A stretch of 64,000 nucleotides of DNA from Aquibacillus halophilus (GCF_009649745.1 NZ_WJNG01000008.1:62001-126000); one strand, 5' to 3'. Shown: positions 1 through 9,290, numbered from the stretch's first letter. Notes: generated from the sequence alone by a model not told the origin. Program-made: numbers and translations.

Positions 1-1
1 A

Positions 2-247
2 GAATTTGCCGCAACGGTTGGCGAGGTGTTGGGTAAAGAGGTAGAGGTGCACCAGGTAGATGACGAGAAATACGCTGAAAAAATGAAAGGCGCAGGTCTA
101 CCAGAATTCCTTATTCCGATGCTTGTCAACATTCAAAAAAGCATCCGTGAGGGTACATTAGAAGTGGAAAACAGTGATTTTGAAAAACTCCTTGGTCGCC
201 CAACGACAACAGTAAAAGAAGGATTAAGTCGCTTATTGAATAAATAG
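2..247 (+). CDS. qorB: NmrA/QorB-like NAD(P)-dependent quinone oxidoreductase, 3' end only
   Basis: The reading frame is open from the window edge to a TAG at 245-247, giving the last 81 residues of a protein. The tail, with the run KGAGLPEFLIPMLVNIQ and then REGTLEVENSDFEKLLGRP, is what I know from the C-terminus of NmrA-like SDR proteins of the QorB/YtfG type, which reduce quinones with NADPH in the cytoplasm. The Rossmann part lies outside the window. The last 93 bp recur near 28.8 kb followed directly by a terminator, whereas this copy has no obvious terminator behind it. The 3' end here may therefore have been brought by the neighbouring island. Family call fairly sure; substrate unknown. 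Confidence 0.75.
   Translation, partial: EFAATVGEVLGKEVEVHQVDDEKYAEKMKGAGLPEFLIPMLVNIQKSIREGTLEVENSDFEKLLGRPTTTVKEGLSRLLNK
155..247 (+). repeat. Left copy of 93-bp direct repeat (qorB 3' end)
   Basis: This stretch matches 28769-28861 over 93 bp with 6 mismatches that I count by eye. Four mismatches are synonymous and two change a residue (T to A, R to L). The repeat ends at the stop codon in both copies and brackets the whole sulfated-glycan island. Confidence 0.9.
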
Positions 248-396
248 TAGATGAGGATTTCTCTAGCTAGTAGAACTACTGACTTATAAACTATCAGATA
301 GTAGTATAATATAAATTTATAGGTTATAACTAAAAGAAGTAAGCATATTTTTGTAAAATAGAATATTAGGCTTATATCACAAATGTTGCTGCTCGA

Positions 397-438
397 CTGC
401 CTATATTTCTGACCAATCGTGATCAGAAATATAGGCAG
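397..438. repeat. Perfect 16-bp inverted repeat in the qorB-araC gap
   Basis: Arms CTGCCTATATTTCTGA and TCAGAAATATAGGCAG are separated by 10 bases. No T-run follows, so it is not a standard terminator. It sits in the 400-bp gap 248-647, where I see no gene. Confidence 0.7.
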
Positions 439-647
439 TTAGATATACTATGGTACGTTGTTCTTTGACGAAAAGTGTGAGACTAAATCTGACACATGCT
501 GGTGAATTTCTTTAACCATGTGCAAAAGAGGTCGTAAACAATTATAAACGGTCTCTTAATGTCATTCAGAAAATAAGTAGAGGTTGGAATTGGTGGATGA
601 TGTTAAATAATGAAACCACTAACATATTACAAAAGGAGGGACTTCTC

Positions 648-1493
648 ATGTCATTTGCTGTTAGCGATCAACTTAATTTTACTTTATTTGATGTAAAGAA
701 GATTCGGTACAAATCACGGGTTATTTTTGATTATGTGCAGTCTTGTTGCACGATATCTTATATTAAAAAAGGAGAAGTAATTACAACTTTTGAAGGCAAG
801 GAATATGTTGCAATGACTGGGGATGTAATGGTTCATCGTCCAAATAACCCCTTTAATGTCATTTCGAAGACGGAAGGTATACATTATCTCTTCAATATTG
901 ATTTGAAAGTTATGGAGGAAATCGATTTTTTTAGTCTTTATCCAATAGGGAAAGTTGTAACGGTAAGGGATCCGGATCGCTACGAAAAGATGTTCGATGA
1001 GTTGAGAAGTATTTGGTTGCAGGAAACAGTCGATTTTCGAACAGTTCAGTCTAGTTTTCTAGCATTCTCAATGCTACATGAAATTATTGAGAGCTCAAAA
1101 CTAGGTGGCAAAAGCACCCCGAACGAGCCTTATATTACTGACCGCTTTAATAATGTCTTGCATTATATTGAGAATCATTTAGGTGAAGTCATTACAAGGG
1201 AAGATTTAGCCCGAATTTACCATCTAAATCCAGTCTATTTCAGTCGAGCATTCAAAGAAATTTATGGGTTAACTCCTATGAAAATGGTGCGTAAGCTAAG
1301 GCTTTTACATGCGAAACGTTTACTTGAAACCACAATTCAACCGGTTGAAGAGATTGCTATAACCTGTGGCTTTTGTGACTCCCCACATTTTACACATGTG
1401 TTTAAAAGTACCTTTAAAACCTCTCCCAGTAAGTATCGTAAAAGTATCAAAAATACAAAAAAACACATCATTCCTACATTGTTAGATCATTAG
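648..1493 (+). CDS. AraC-family transcriptional regulator (cupin + HTH_18)
   Basis: A 281-residue regulator. The N-terminal half is a cupin-like sugar-sensing fold. The C-terminal 100 residues form the double helix-turn-helix of AraC proteins (DLARIYHLNPVYFSRAFKEI then EEIAITCGFCDSPHFTHVFK, ending in the usual PSKYRK). I chose ATG 648 because AAAAGGAGGG lies 7-8 bases before it; an in-frame ATG at 597 has no comparable site. It opens the island and faces the GH20 and transporter genes, so it may activate them in response to an imported sugar. That role is inference. A remnant resembling the last 15 codons of this gene lies at 4297-4341. Confidence 0.9.
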   Translation: MSFAVSDQLNFTLFDVKKIRYKSRVIFDYVQSCCTISYIKKGEVITTFEGKEYVAMTGDVMVHRPNNPFNVISKTEGIHYLFNIDLKVMEEIDFFSLYPIGKVVTVRDPDRYEKMFDELRSIWLQETVDFRTVQSSFLAFSMLHEIIESSKLGGKSTPNEPYITDRFNNVLHYIENHLGEVITREDLARIYHLNPVYFSRAFKEIYGLTPMKMVRKLRLLHAKRLLETTIQPVEEIAITCGFCDSPHFTHVFKSTFKTSPSKYRKSIKNTKKHIIPTLLDH

Positions 1494-1739
1494 TAGTCTA
1501 CTACTATTATAAAGACACATAATATTGAAAGCGTAATCAAGCAAATAAACCAGTTTCCAGTTTTGATAAGGATGCTGTTTTTTGCAAGGTGCGAAATACA
1601 TTGTGCCAAAAATGTATCACTACTCTGCCGTGTTCTGCTTATCCGTGAAAACGCTAATTGTAAATGAGAGGGGAATGATAAAAGTCTACAGGAAGTAATG
1701 GGTACTTTTGTTAATATACTCCGACACATGGAACGGAAG

Positions 1740-2118
1740 TGTGATCTGGGGTTGAGGTGATTGCTGAGGATTATCTAGCAGATAAGATACTGAGAATGTA
1801 GCTGCATGACAAGGTATTCATCAATAATCTTTATGTTCATGATGTAAATGGCCTTCATAGGAAAGGTATAAATGGAAGTACAGGAATTAGTGAGACTAAT
1901 TCAAGAAGGAAAACCATATTAAGTTCCGAAACTTTGATCAGGTTTTGATTGAAAATATAATTGAACCGGAATATAGTCAATTCTCCTTGGCCTCATCATG
2001 AACATTAATATGGTCTAGTCATATACCCAACTATACCTAAAGTGCCGACACCGAATGTTGTGATTCAGGCGAATGAAGATCTACATGTGAGCGGTGGAGG
2101 AATTGTTCTCATTTAGAA
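1740..2118 (+). pseudogene. Decayed right-handed beta-helix (polysaccharide-lyase-like) protein remnant
   Basis: Reading across frames recovers pieces such as EVIAEDYLADK, FINNLYVHDVNGLH, FDQVLIEN, NSPWPHHEH and ANEDLHVSGGGIVLI, interrupted by stop codons and frame changes. The NNxYVHDVNG and VSGGGIVL pieces are typical of parallel beta-helix carbohydrate-active proteins. No intact frame remains. It lies directly upstream of the GH20 gene, so it may once have been the polymer-cleaving enzyme of the locus. The 1494-2277 gap otherwise shows no gene. Confidence 0.45.
2008..2024. promoter_or_regulatory. Possible GntR/UTRA-type operator (GGTCTAG palindrome)
   Basis: ATATG and CATAT arms flank GTCTAGT, with the core TGGTCTAG similar to the dre-type sites of NagR/DasR regulators. 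It lies about 250 bp upstream of the GH20 start. A chance match inside the decayed gene is possible. Confidence 0.25.
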
Positions 2119-2277
2119 CTTATGCTCTTGTTGAACACAAAAGAGTGCACGGTCATAACGAGGCAGAGCTTGATTATTGTATTTATTTTACGAGTATCAG
2201 GAATTAATAGAAAAGAACAGACAGCCCATGTCGGTAATGGGCTTACTTCTTTCGTTTTAAGGAGGGATAACACCAAC

Positions 2278-4161
2278 ATGAAAATTACATTAAAAGGCTT
2301 GGAAAATCACGCCGGGGTTACCGAAATTTCGAGGCAACTTGGAATTGAGGTAGCGAATCATGGTATTTTAATTGAAGTTGAAAAGTCTGGCTCCGGAATA
2401 GTAGTTAGCTATGATGGTACAATAGGTCGAATTATATATAATAAGCAGCACGAATTATACCGAGGGTTAGGTTTGGTTCTTGAGTTGATAAAAAGTAATC
2501 AAGTGGGAGAAATCAAAGAAACGCCTTTCTATGATAATCTGGGTGTAATGTTTGATTGCTCACGAAATGCCGTTCTAAAGCTTGAGACATTTCATAAACT
2601 CATTAGGCAGCTCGCGTTGATGGGCTACTCGACTGTCCAACTTTATACTGAGGATACATATGAAATAAAGGAGTATCCGTATTTCGGTTATATGAGAGGG
2701 AAATACACAAGCGAACAGATGAAGAAGATGGACCAGTATGCGGAAATGTTTGGGATTGAGCTTGTTCCGTGTATACAAACACTAGCCCACTTAGGGACTG
2801 CACTTAAATGGAACGCTTTTTCCGATATTGTGGATTGCAATGATATCCTATTAATTGATAATGAAAAAACATACGATTTAATTGAAAGTATGTTTAAAGT
2901 GATGGCTCAAAACCTTACTAGTCGAAAAATTAATATTGGTATGGATGAAGCACATATGATGGGGTTAGGTAAATATCTTGATCAGCATGGTTATCAGGAC
3001 CGTTCTAAACTCATGCTGAAGCACTTTACCAGAGTTGTGGAGATTGCCCGTAAGTATGGTTATGAACCGATGATGTGGAGCGATATGTTTTTCCGCCTTG
3101 CAAGTTCAGGGGAATACTATGATACCAATAGTCCAATTAATGAGGATATCATTAATATGATTCCAACGGATGTTTCCTTAGTTTACTGGGATTATTATTC
3201 AGTCGAACCAGAGAAATATGATGGAATGCTAAAAAAACATAAGCAAATGAGTGACAATATTATTTTTGCAGGTGGTGCTTGGAAATGGATGGGCTTTTCG
3301 CCAAACAATCACTTTAGCGCTAACGTTGGAAAAATGGCACATAGTAGCTGTGTGAAAAATGGTATAACTGAGGTGTTGATTACAGCGTGGGGTGATAATG
3401 GTGCAGAAGCATCCACCTATTCTATTTTACCGACACTTCAGCTTTGGGCGGAGCTTTGTTATCGTGATGATGCTGATGAGGAACGGTTGAAAGAAAGATT
3501 CTCTACCTGTGTTGGTGGTAGTTATGAGGATTTTATGAATCTAGATATGACAATGATGGTACCTGATAACAAGTCTTTAGACGTTCATTCCCTTAATCCA
3601 CCAAAATACTTATTGTATCAGGACATATTATGTGGCCTGTTTGATAAGCATGTCCTTCCAAAGGAATATGCAGCGCACTATAAAAAATGTGGAGATTCTT
3701 TTGAATCGTGTATAAGTAGGAATCCTTCGTTTAAGGAGATTTTTCAAACACAGCTTGCATTAAGTAGATTGCTAGAGTTAAAATGTGATGCAGGGATTGA
3801 AATTCGTGACGCTTATCTAAACAACGATAGGGTTGTTTTAGAAAAATATGGTCATACTCTGCTACCAGATCTAAAAATACGTGCCGAGGAGTTTCACATA
3901 GCTTACCATGCGCAATGGACAGACGAGAACAAAATATTTGGACTTGATGTGTTTGATTTAAGGATGGGCGGACTTATTCTACGACTTCAATCCGCGATCA
4001 ATCGAATCAATGAATACCTAGAAGGCGACCTGGAATATTTAGAAGAGCTTGAGCAAAAACTCCTTTACTTTGATGGCCGAGAAAAAGAAAGTGATAAAGT
4101 CGTGACTAGTTATAATCTGTGGCATAATATTGCAACTGCTTCTGCCTTGGCAGGGATATAA
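2278..4161 (+). CDS. GH20 family beta-N-acetylhexosaminidase, cytoplasmic
   Basis: A 627-residue protein predicted to remove terminal beta-linked GlcNAc or GalNAc from oligosaccharides. The N-terminal GH20b-like alpha/beta domain is followed by a TIM barrel. The catalytic Asp-Glu pair of GH20 is visible in NIGMDEAHMMG (D223-E224), which works by substrate-assisted catalysis through the acetamido group. Substrate-site aromatics appear in MMWSDMF and VYWDYYS. I chose ATG 2278 because TAAGGAGGG precedes it; the frame stays open upstream to 2122 without a ribosome site. There is no signal peptide, so it acts on imported sugars. A terminator follows at once, so it is probably its own unit downstream of the AraC gene. 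Confidence 0.88.
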   Translation: MKITLKGLENHAGVTEISRQLGIEVANHGILIEVEKSGSGIVVSYDGTIGRIIYNKQHELYRGLGLVLELIKSNQVGEIKETPFYDNLGVMFDCSRNAVLKLETFHKLIRQLALMGYSTVQLYTEDTYEIKEYPYFGYMRGKYTSEQMKKMDQYAEMFGIELVPCIQTLAHLGTALKWNAFSDIVDCNDILLIDNEKTYDLIESMFKVMAQNLTSRKINIGMDEAHMMGLGKYLDQHGYQDRSKLMLKHFTRVVEIARKYGYEPMMWSDMFFRLASSGEYYDTNSPINEDIINMIPTDVSLVYWDYYSVEPEKYDGMLKKHKQMSDNIIFAGGAWKWMGFSPNNHFSANVGKMAHSSCVKNGITEVLITAWGDNGAEASTYSILPTLQLWAELCYRDDADEERLKERFSTCVGGSYEDFMNLDMTMMVPDNKSLDVHSLNPPKYLLYQDILCGLFDKHVLPKEYAAHYKKCGDSFESCISRNPSFKEIFQTQLALSRLLELKCDAGIEIRDAYLNNDRVVLEKYGHTLLPDLKIRAEEFHIAYHAQWTDENKIFGLDVFDLRMGGLILRLQSAINRINEYLEGDLEYLEELEQKLLYFDGREKESDKVVTSYNLWHNIATASALAGI

Positions 4162-4170
4162 GATTTTTAA

Positions 4171-4200
4171 ACTCACCATTATGTTGGTGAGTTTTTTATT
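4171..4200 (+). terminator. Rho-independent terminator after GH20
   Basis: ACTCACCA and TTGGTGAGT arms with a short loop, followed by TTTTTTATT. Confidence 0.85.
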
Positions 4201-4296
4201 TCTATATAATAGTAGAAACCTACTACCCCTAGCTACTTCGCTTGGCTTAAAACAGATAAAAACCTAATCAACAGGGTGGGATCGAGAATCTCTAAA

Positions 4297-4341
4297 AAAA
4301 GTATCAAATATACAATAATAAGAATCATCGCTACATTGATG
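4297..4341 (+). pseudogene. Remnant of a second AraC gene's 3' end
   Basis: About 45 bp resemble the last codons of the 648-1493 regulator (1440-1484), with KSIK-T and then II-TL recoverable in the same frame. The rest of such a gene is not visible. It suggests a past duplication or a second regulator lost from between the GH20 gene and the transporter operon. Confidence 0.35.
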
Positions 4342-4389
4342 ACTGTTCAGGAATCATATAAGATAATTACAAGTCATAAATAAGTAGAT

Positions 4390-4404
4390 TTGAAAACGCG
4401 TTCA
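4390..4404 (+). promoter_or_regulatory. CcpA catabolite-repression (cre) site
   Basis: TTGAAAACGCGTTCA matches the cre consensus WTGAAARCGYTTTCW with one mismatch. It lies about 70 bp before the first transporter operon, consistent with glucose repression of that operon. Confidence 0.65.
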
Positions 4405-4474
4405 AAATCAATGTTTATGCATTTTTTTGGCCTTTTACAGGTTTTTTTTAAAAAAAGTAATAGGGGGAAATTGT

Positions 4475-5962
4475 ATGAAGAAGAAGTTTAAAGGTATAGG
4501 TATTTTTCTTATGGCATTACTTATCTTACAAGTTTTTGCTGCATGTTCAAACTCAACCTCTAGTGAAGACGACGAAAAAACATCTGATAGTAAGGATACA
4601 GAAGAGCGAATTACACTACGTGTCATGGACTGGGCGGACAGTGAAAAGGTATATCGCGAGCAATTTATTGAAGACTTCGAGAAGAGACATCCTAATATTA
4701 AAATTGAATACACATTGCTAACAAGTGATCAGTTCCAAAGTACAATTACAACTGCAATTAAATCAGGGGATGCACCAGACTTATTCCCAATTCCTCCTGG
4801 TATGAAGCTAGGTACAGCAGTTGCTGGTGACTGGTATCAGCCATTGGATGAATACTTAGATGATGAGTTTAAGAATCGGTTTATGGATGGCGTATTTGTT
4901 GAAGGGTTAACCATGCAGGATGGAAAGACTTATACGATTCCAGCGAAATTAGATTTACCAAACACATTAGTATTTTATAATAAGCAATTATTTAGGGATG
5001 CAGGCTTAGATCCTGAAAATCCACCTAAAACTCATACTGAATTCGCTGAAGCAGCAAAAAAGATTACAGAGGCGTCTGATGGCAATGCTTACGGTATAAT
5101 TGAAGGCAGTAAAACAATAGTACGTTGGAAAAACCCAATTGTTGACTGGTCTGCGCTTGGTGGAAGTGGCTTAAATCCACATTCTCCATTATCCTTAGTA
5201 TCAAATGAAGCTGACTATACGTCTGAGCCAGTCTTAGAAGTTATGAATCTATTCCAGGGTATGATGGAAGATGGAAGCTACCATCCAAAGACATTAAATA
5301 TCTCAGCACCTGAAGCACGTGCACTATTTGGTCAAGGGCAAGCGGGATTTATCATTCAGGGTGAATGGTGTATCGGGGTTTGGCAGAATGAAAATCCAGA
5401 ATTAGATTTTGGAGTAATGGCTCCACCAGTTCCGGATAGTGGTCAAGAAGGATTCTTACCAAGACCTAATTTCCAACCTTGGTTAGGAATGGCGAAAACT
5501 TCGGAGCATCCTGAAGCTGCTGCACTATATTTAAAGGAATACTATAGTAAGGACTATCAATCTGTTCTAGTTAAAGCTGGTGATCGTTTCACAATGTTAA
5601 AAGATGTAAACGAAACTGCAGCTGAAATTCCACAATTTAAGCAATATTACGATATTGCCATGGAAAATTCACGTCTAGCACCAAGTGTTGAAATTCGAAA
5701 CCCCGAGGCGAGTGTGGTATTTGGTAACTATAAAGATCCACAACCAGGTTTAGGAGATATATTACAAGGCGTCATGGCGGGTGCGTTAGAGGATCCAACA
5801 GATCAACTTGAAATGTTATCGGAAAATGTAAATACTTCACTTGAACAAGCACTTGAAGCTGCGAAGGCGGAGGGTGCAGAAGTAAGTATAGATGATTTTA
5901 AATTCTCTAACTGGAAACCAAATCAAGATTACACAGCAGAAGATTATGAAGCAGTTAGATAA
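4475..5962 (+). CDS. Sugar ABC transporter substrate-binding lipoprotein (importer 1)
   Basis: A 495-residue family 1 extracellular solute-binding protein that captures oligosaccharide outside the membrane. The N-terminus has a KKK-charged signal peptide and lipobox FAAC with lipidated Cys24, then a Ser/Asp/Glu-rich linker. Start ATG 4475 has TAGGGGG upstream; an upstream in-frame ATG at 4427 would place 16 residues before the signal peptide and is unlikely. It is followed 16 bp later by two permease genes, and a cre site precedes it. No ATPase gene is present, so a shared MsmX-type ATPase elsewhere is implied. The sulfatase and anSME genes downstream suggest a sulfated oligosaccharide ligand, but ligand identity is inference. 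Confidence 0.9.
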   Translation: MKKKFKGIGIFLMALLILQVFAACSNSTSSEDDEKTSDSKDTEERITLRVMDWADSEKVYREQFIEDFEKRHPNIKIEYTLLTSDQFQSTITTAIKSGDAPDLFPIPPGMKLGTAVAGDWYQPLDEYLDDEFKNRFMDGVFVEGLTMQDGKTYTIPAKLDLPNTLVFYNKQLFRDAGLDPENPPKTHTEFAEAAKKITEASDGNAYGIIEGSKTIVRWKNPIVDWSALGGSGLNPHSPLSLVSNEADYTSEPVLEVMNLFQGMMEDGSYHPKTLNISAPEARALFGQGQAGFIIQGEWCIGVWQNENPELDFGVMAPPVPDSGQEGFLPRPNFQPWLGMAKTSEHPEAAALYLKEYYSKDYQSVLVKAGDRFTMLKDVNETAAEIPQFKQYYDIAMENSRLAPSVEIRNPEASVVFGNYKDPQPGLGDILQGVMAGALEDPTDQLEMLSENVNTSLEQALEAAKAEGAEVSIDDFKFSNWKPNQDYTAEDYEAVR

Positions 5963-5978
5963 TAGGGAGTAATTATAA

Positions 5979-6929
5979 ATGAAGGAAATCATTCAAACCA
6001 AGAGTAAAGTCAAAATTTCTTCAAAAAAGAAAACAAAGTGGAAAACAGAATTATGGTGTTGGGTGTTTCTCCTTCCTACGTTAGTATTATTTGCAATGTT
6101 CCAGGGCTGGCCAATTGTGGCCAGCTGGTACTATGCAACCCTAGATTGGTCAGGCTTAACGCCTGACTCTACCTTTGTAGGAATGGACAATTTCATTAAC
6201 GTAGCGAAGGATCCGTACTTTTGGAACGCCTTTAAAAATAGCTTTATTTTCATGCTGGGAACTATACCATTTCATTTATTTCTAGCGTTAGTGCTCGCTG
6301 TTATTTTACATAAACCGGGTTTAAAAGCTGCAAATCTATTTCGCACCTTTATATTTCTTCCAGTTGTTACGACAACTTCAATAGTCGGAATTATAATGGT
6401 ATTTATTTGGGGAAGTGACGGGTCGATTAACGACACATTAGTAAAAATAGGTTTCTTAGATCAGTCTATTAATTGGCTAGGAGATGCTAAGTGGAGTATG
6501 TTCACTGTCATTTTAGTGTCTGTTTGGAAAAACCTCGGTGTTAATCTAATATACTGGTTAGCAGGATTGCAATCAATCCCACAGGAGTTGTATGAAGCAG
6601 CTGATGTAGATGGTGCAACGGGTTTTCGAAAATTCTTTCATATAACCGTTCCGCTACTAATTCCAATTGGAACAATTATTCTTCTATTAAATGTAGTCAA
6701 TTCATTAAAGGCATTCGATTTAATTAAAACAATGACAAACGGAGGTCCATTCTTTGCAACAGATGTTGTGTCAACATATATCTATCGCTATGCTTTTACA
6801 AGTGAAATGGGTCTTCCGCAATTGGGATACGCTTCAGCAGCAGGTCTGTTTTTTGCGGTAACAATTGTTATTATCGCAGTTATCCAAGCTGTTGTCACAA
6901 ATCGAATTAAAGGTGGTCGTAATATATGA
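5979..6929 (+). CDS. Sugar ABC transporter permease, MalF/UgpA type (importer 1)
   Basis: A 316-residue inner-membrane protein with about six membrane segments. The EAA loop that contacts the ATPase is visible in YEAADVDGATGFRKFF followed by HITVPLL. It pairs with the next permease, whose start codon overlaps this stop by 4 bases (ATGA), so the two are translationally coupled. The N-terminus is a positively charged cytoplasmic tail. Ribosome site AGGGAG lies before ATG 5979. Confidence 0.92.
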   Translation: MKEIIQTKSKVKISSKKKTKWKTELWCWVFLLPTLVLFAMFQGWPIVASWYYATLDWSGLTPDSTFVGMDNFINVAKDPYFWNAFKNSFIFMLGTIPFHLFLALVLAVILHKPGLKAANLFRTFIFLPVVTTTSIVGIIMVFIWGSDGSINDTLVKIGFLDQSINWLGDAKWSMFTVILVSVWKNLGVNLIYWLAGLQSIPQELYEAADVDGATGFRKFFHITVPLLIPIGTIILLLNVVNSLKAFDLIKTMTNGGPFFATDVVSTYIYRYAFTSEMGLPQLGYASAAGLFFAVTIVIIAVIQAVVTNRIKGGRNI

Positions 6930-7750
6930 AGAATTTTCGAAGAACCATATTTTATATTGTCATGACCGCTTTCTGTTTTGTGTGGATTTATCCCTTTCTA
7001 TGGATGGTTTCCGCGTCGTTTAAGTCACAAAATGAATTCTTTGAAAATGGTCTCTCTTTGATTCCTGATAATTTTACTTTTGAGAATATTCTTCGTGCTT
7101 GGAATGAAGCAAACTTTGAACAGTATTTCGTGAATAGTGTGGTTATTACCGTTGGCACGATGTTAATAGTTTTTTTTACGACATCAACTTGTGGTTATGT
7201 ACTCGGTAGGTACAATTTTAAAGGTAAGAAGAGTGTTTATCTTCTACTAATAGCAAGTATGTTTGTGCCCATGGAGTTTGCGATTATTCCAATTTATGAC
7301 CTTATTAAAACAATGGGCCTTATGAATACAAGGCTTGGTGTCATTCTGGCAGAATCAGGTGGAAACCATATCATATTTATTTTACTATTTGCTACCTTTT
7401 TCTCTAAGATTCCAAAGGAGTTGGAAGAGGCAGCTATTATGGATGGAAGTGGATTTTTCAGAACATTCATTTCCGTTATGCTTCCTCTTTCAAAGCCCGT
7501 TATTGGTAGTGTAATGATTATGCAATTTATTTGGTCATGGAACTCATTCCTGTTGCCACTCATTCTTACACTTAACGCACCAGAAGCGCGACCGCTATCT
7601 GTTGGCTTATATGCACTGCGGGGAGAAAATATCGTTGACTGGACTGGAATTGCCGCAGGTGGAACTATCGCTATTATACCTATCATAGTGATTTTCCTAA
7701 GCTTGCAGCGTTATTTCGTAGAAGGAATTGCAGGATCGGTTAAGGGGTAA
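6926..7750 (+). CDS. Sugar ABC transporter permease, MalG/UgpE type (importer 1)
   Basis: A 274-residue permease with six predicted membrane segments and the EAA motif EEAAIMDGSGFFRTF followed by ISVMLPL. It overlaps the preceding permease by 4 bases. The binding protein, two permeases and sulfatase run in the same direction with under 100 bp between genes, which suggests one operon bringing in sulfated oligosaccharide for cytoplasmic desulfation. Confidence 0.92.
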   Translation: MKNFRRTIFYIVMTAFCFVWIYPFLWMVSASFKSQNEFFENGLSLIPDNFTFENILRAWNEANFEQYFVNSVVITVGTMLIVFFTTSTCGYVLGRYNFKGKKSVYLLLIASMFVPMEFAIIPIYDLIKTMGLMNTRLGVILAESGGNHIIFILLFATFFSKIPKELEEAAIMDGSGFFRTFISVMLPLSKPVIGSVMIMQFIWSWNSFLLPLILTLNAPEARPLSVGLYALRGENIVDWTGIAAGGTIAIIPIIVIFLSLQRYFVEGIAGSVKG

Positions 7751-7844
7751 GCTTTTAAGTTTTTTAAAACGAATTATCTATCAAACGAATTGAATAGGAA
7801 TCTCGGAAAAAATGATTGTACATCAAAGGAAGGTTGAATACCTT

Positions 7845-9230
7845 ATGAGAATACTATATTTGGACTTGGATTCACTCCGTCCTGACCATATTAGTAGCTA
7901 TGGTTATCATCGTAATACGACACCCAATATTGATGAAGTAGCTAAAGAGGGAGTCATGTTTACCAATTATTATTGTACAGACGCCCCATGTTTACCATCT
8001 AGGTCGGCATTAATGTCTGGTAGATTTGGAATTCATAATGGAGTTGTTGGGCACGGTGGTACAGCCGCTGATATGAGACATGAAGGTCCTAGTCGTGCCT
8101 TCAATGATCGTTTAGTTCACGAAAGTTTACCAGGATCATTACGGAGTCTTGGTTATAAAACAACAACAATTAGTACATTTGCTGAAAGGCACTCTGCATG
8201 GACCTTTAATGCAGGCTTCAACGAAGTGTTTAATCTTGGAAAAGTAGGGCATGAATCAGCTGATAAGGTTCTACCAGTTGCCCTTAAATGGCTTGACGAT
8301 AATGGTTCTTCAGATGATTGGTTTTTACATTTGAATTTCTGGGACCCTCATACACCATATCGTACGCCAGATGAATTTGGAAATCCTTTTGCAGATGATG
8401 CAATGCCTGAATGGATTACAAAGGAGGTTTTTAATGAGCATAAACAGAGGGTTGGTCAGCATAGCATTGACCATATGAACGAACTGGCAAAGACTCACTA
8501 CTTCAGATGGTCACGACATGGGAAGCAAATCGAAACCTACGAAGATCTAAGACTGATTATTGATAATTATGATACAGCGATTAAATACATAGATGAACAT
8601 GTAGGCAAAGTGCTAGAAAAGCTTGAACAGCTTGGGATTATGGAGGATACGGCGATTCTTATTAGTGCAGACCACGGTGAAAATATGGGTGAGTTAGGCA
8701 TTTACTCAGAACATGGTACAGCTGATGAAGGGACATGTCGTATTCCGATGATTATTCGCTGGCCGAATGGAGCAAAAGGTATTATCGACCATGGGCTGCA
8801 TTATCATCTAGATCTTGCCCCAACATTAACTAGCTTGCTAGGAGGTATAAAGGCAGATTCATGGGACGGGGAAAGCTTTGCGGATTCGATAATCAAGGGT
8901 GAGAGTGAGGGCAGAGAGTATCTCGTTATTTCACAATGCGCACATGTATGTCAACGTAGTGTTAGATTCGATGATTGGCTCTATATCCGAACTTATCACG
9001 ACGGACATAACGGGTTTCCGAAAGAGATGCTGTTTAACATCAAGGAAGACCCACATGAACAACGCAATCTTGCAGAAAATCGGCGAGATATTTGCAAAGA
9101 TGCAGTGTATTACCTGAACGAGTGGCATGATGAAATGATGTCGACGATGGACTTTGATGTTGACCCGTTGTGGACAGTCATGAAAGAAGGCGGACCATTG
9201 CATGCCAAGGAATTTAAGGTAAATAAATAG
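7845..9230 (+). CDS. Cys-type (formylglycine) sulfatase 1, cytoplasmic
   Basis: A 461-residue S1-family sulfatase that hydrolyses sulfate esters. The maturation motif C-x-P-S-R is visible as CLPSR, with Cys49 the residue to be converted to formylglycine, followed by ALMSGR. Metal-binding acidic residues are seen at the N-terminus (DLDSLRPDH) and in SADHGENMG. There is no signal peptide, so it works inside the cell. I chose ATG 7845, preceded by GGAAGG; the in-frame ATG at 7812 adds 11 residues before the conserved start. It is the fourth gene of the importer 1 operon and is followed by a terminator and then its likely activator, anSME. Exact substrate (Gal-6S, GlcNAc-6S, GalNAc-S) cannot be read from sequence. 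Confidence 0.9.
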   Translation: MRILYLDLDSLRPDHISSYGYHRNTTPNIDEVAKEGVMFTNYYCTDAPCLPSRSALMSGRFGIHNGVVGHGGTAADMRHEGPSRAFNDRLVHESLPGSLRSLGYKTTTISTFAERHSAWTFNAGFNEVFNLGKVGHESADKVLPVALKWLDDNGSSDDWFLHLNFWDPHTPYRTPDEFGNPFADDAMPEWITKEVFNEHKQRVGQHSIDHMNELAKTHYFRWSRHGKQIETYEDLRLIIDNYDTAIKYIDEHVGKVLEKLEQLGIMEDTAILISADHGENMGELGIYSEHGTADEGTCRIPMIIRWPNGAKGIIDHGLHYHLDLAPTLTSLLGGIKADSWDGESFADSIIKGESEGREYLVISQCAHVCQRSVRFDDWLYIRTYHDGHNGFPKEMLFNIKEDPHEQRNLAENRRDICKDAVYYLNEWHDEMMSTMDFDVDPLWTVMKEGGPLHAKEFKVNK

Positions 9231-9290
9231 TTTGTAAAATAAAGGGTCTATATTTCCACATTGATCCTGATAGGAAATATGTATGTTAAA

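Noticed and set aside
1490-1729. Minus-strand 79-codon open frame after the AraC gene
   Set aside because: No ribosome site and low-complexity content; it lies over the decayed region upstream of GH20.
7294-7686. Minus-strand 130-codon open frame inside the importer 1 permease gene
   Set aside because: It is a shadow of the clear MalG-type permease on the plus strand.
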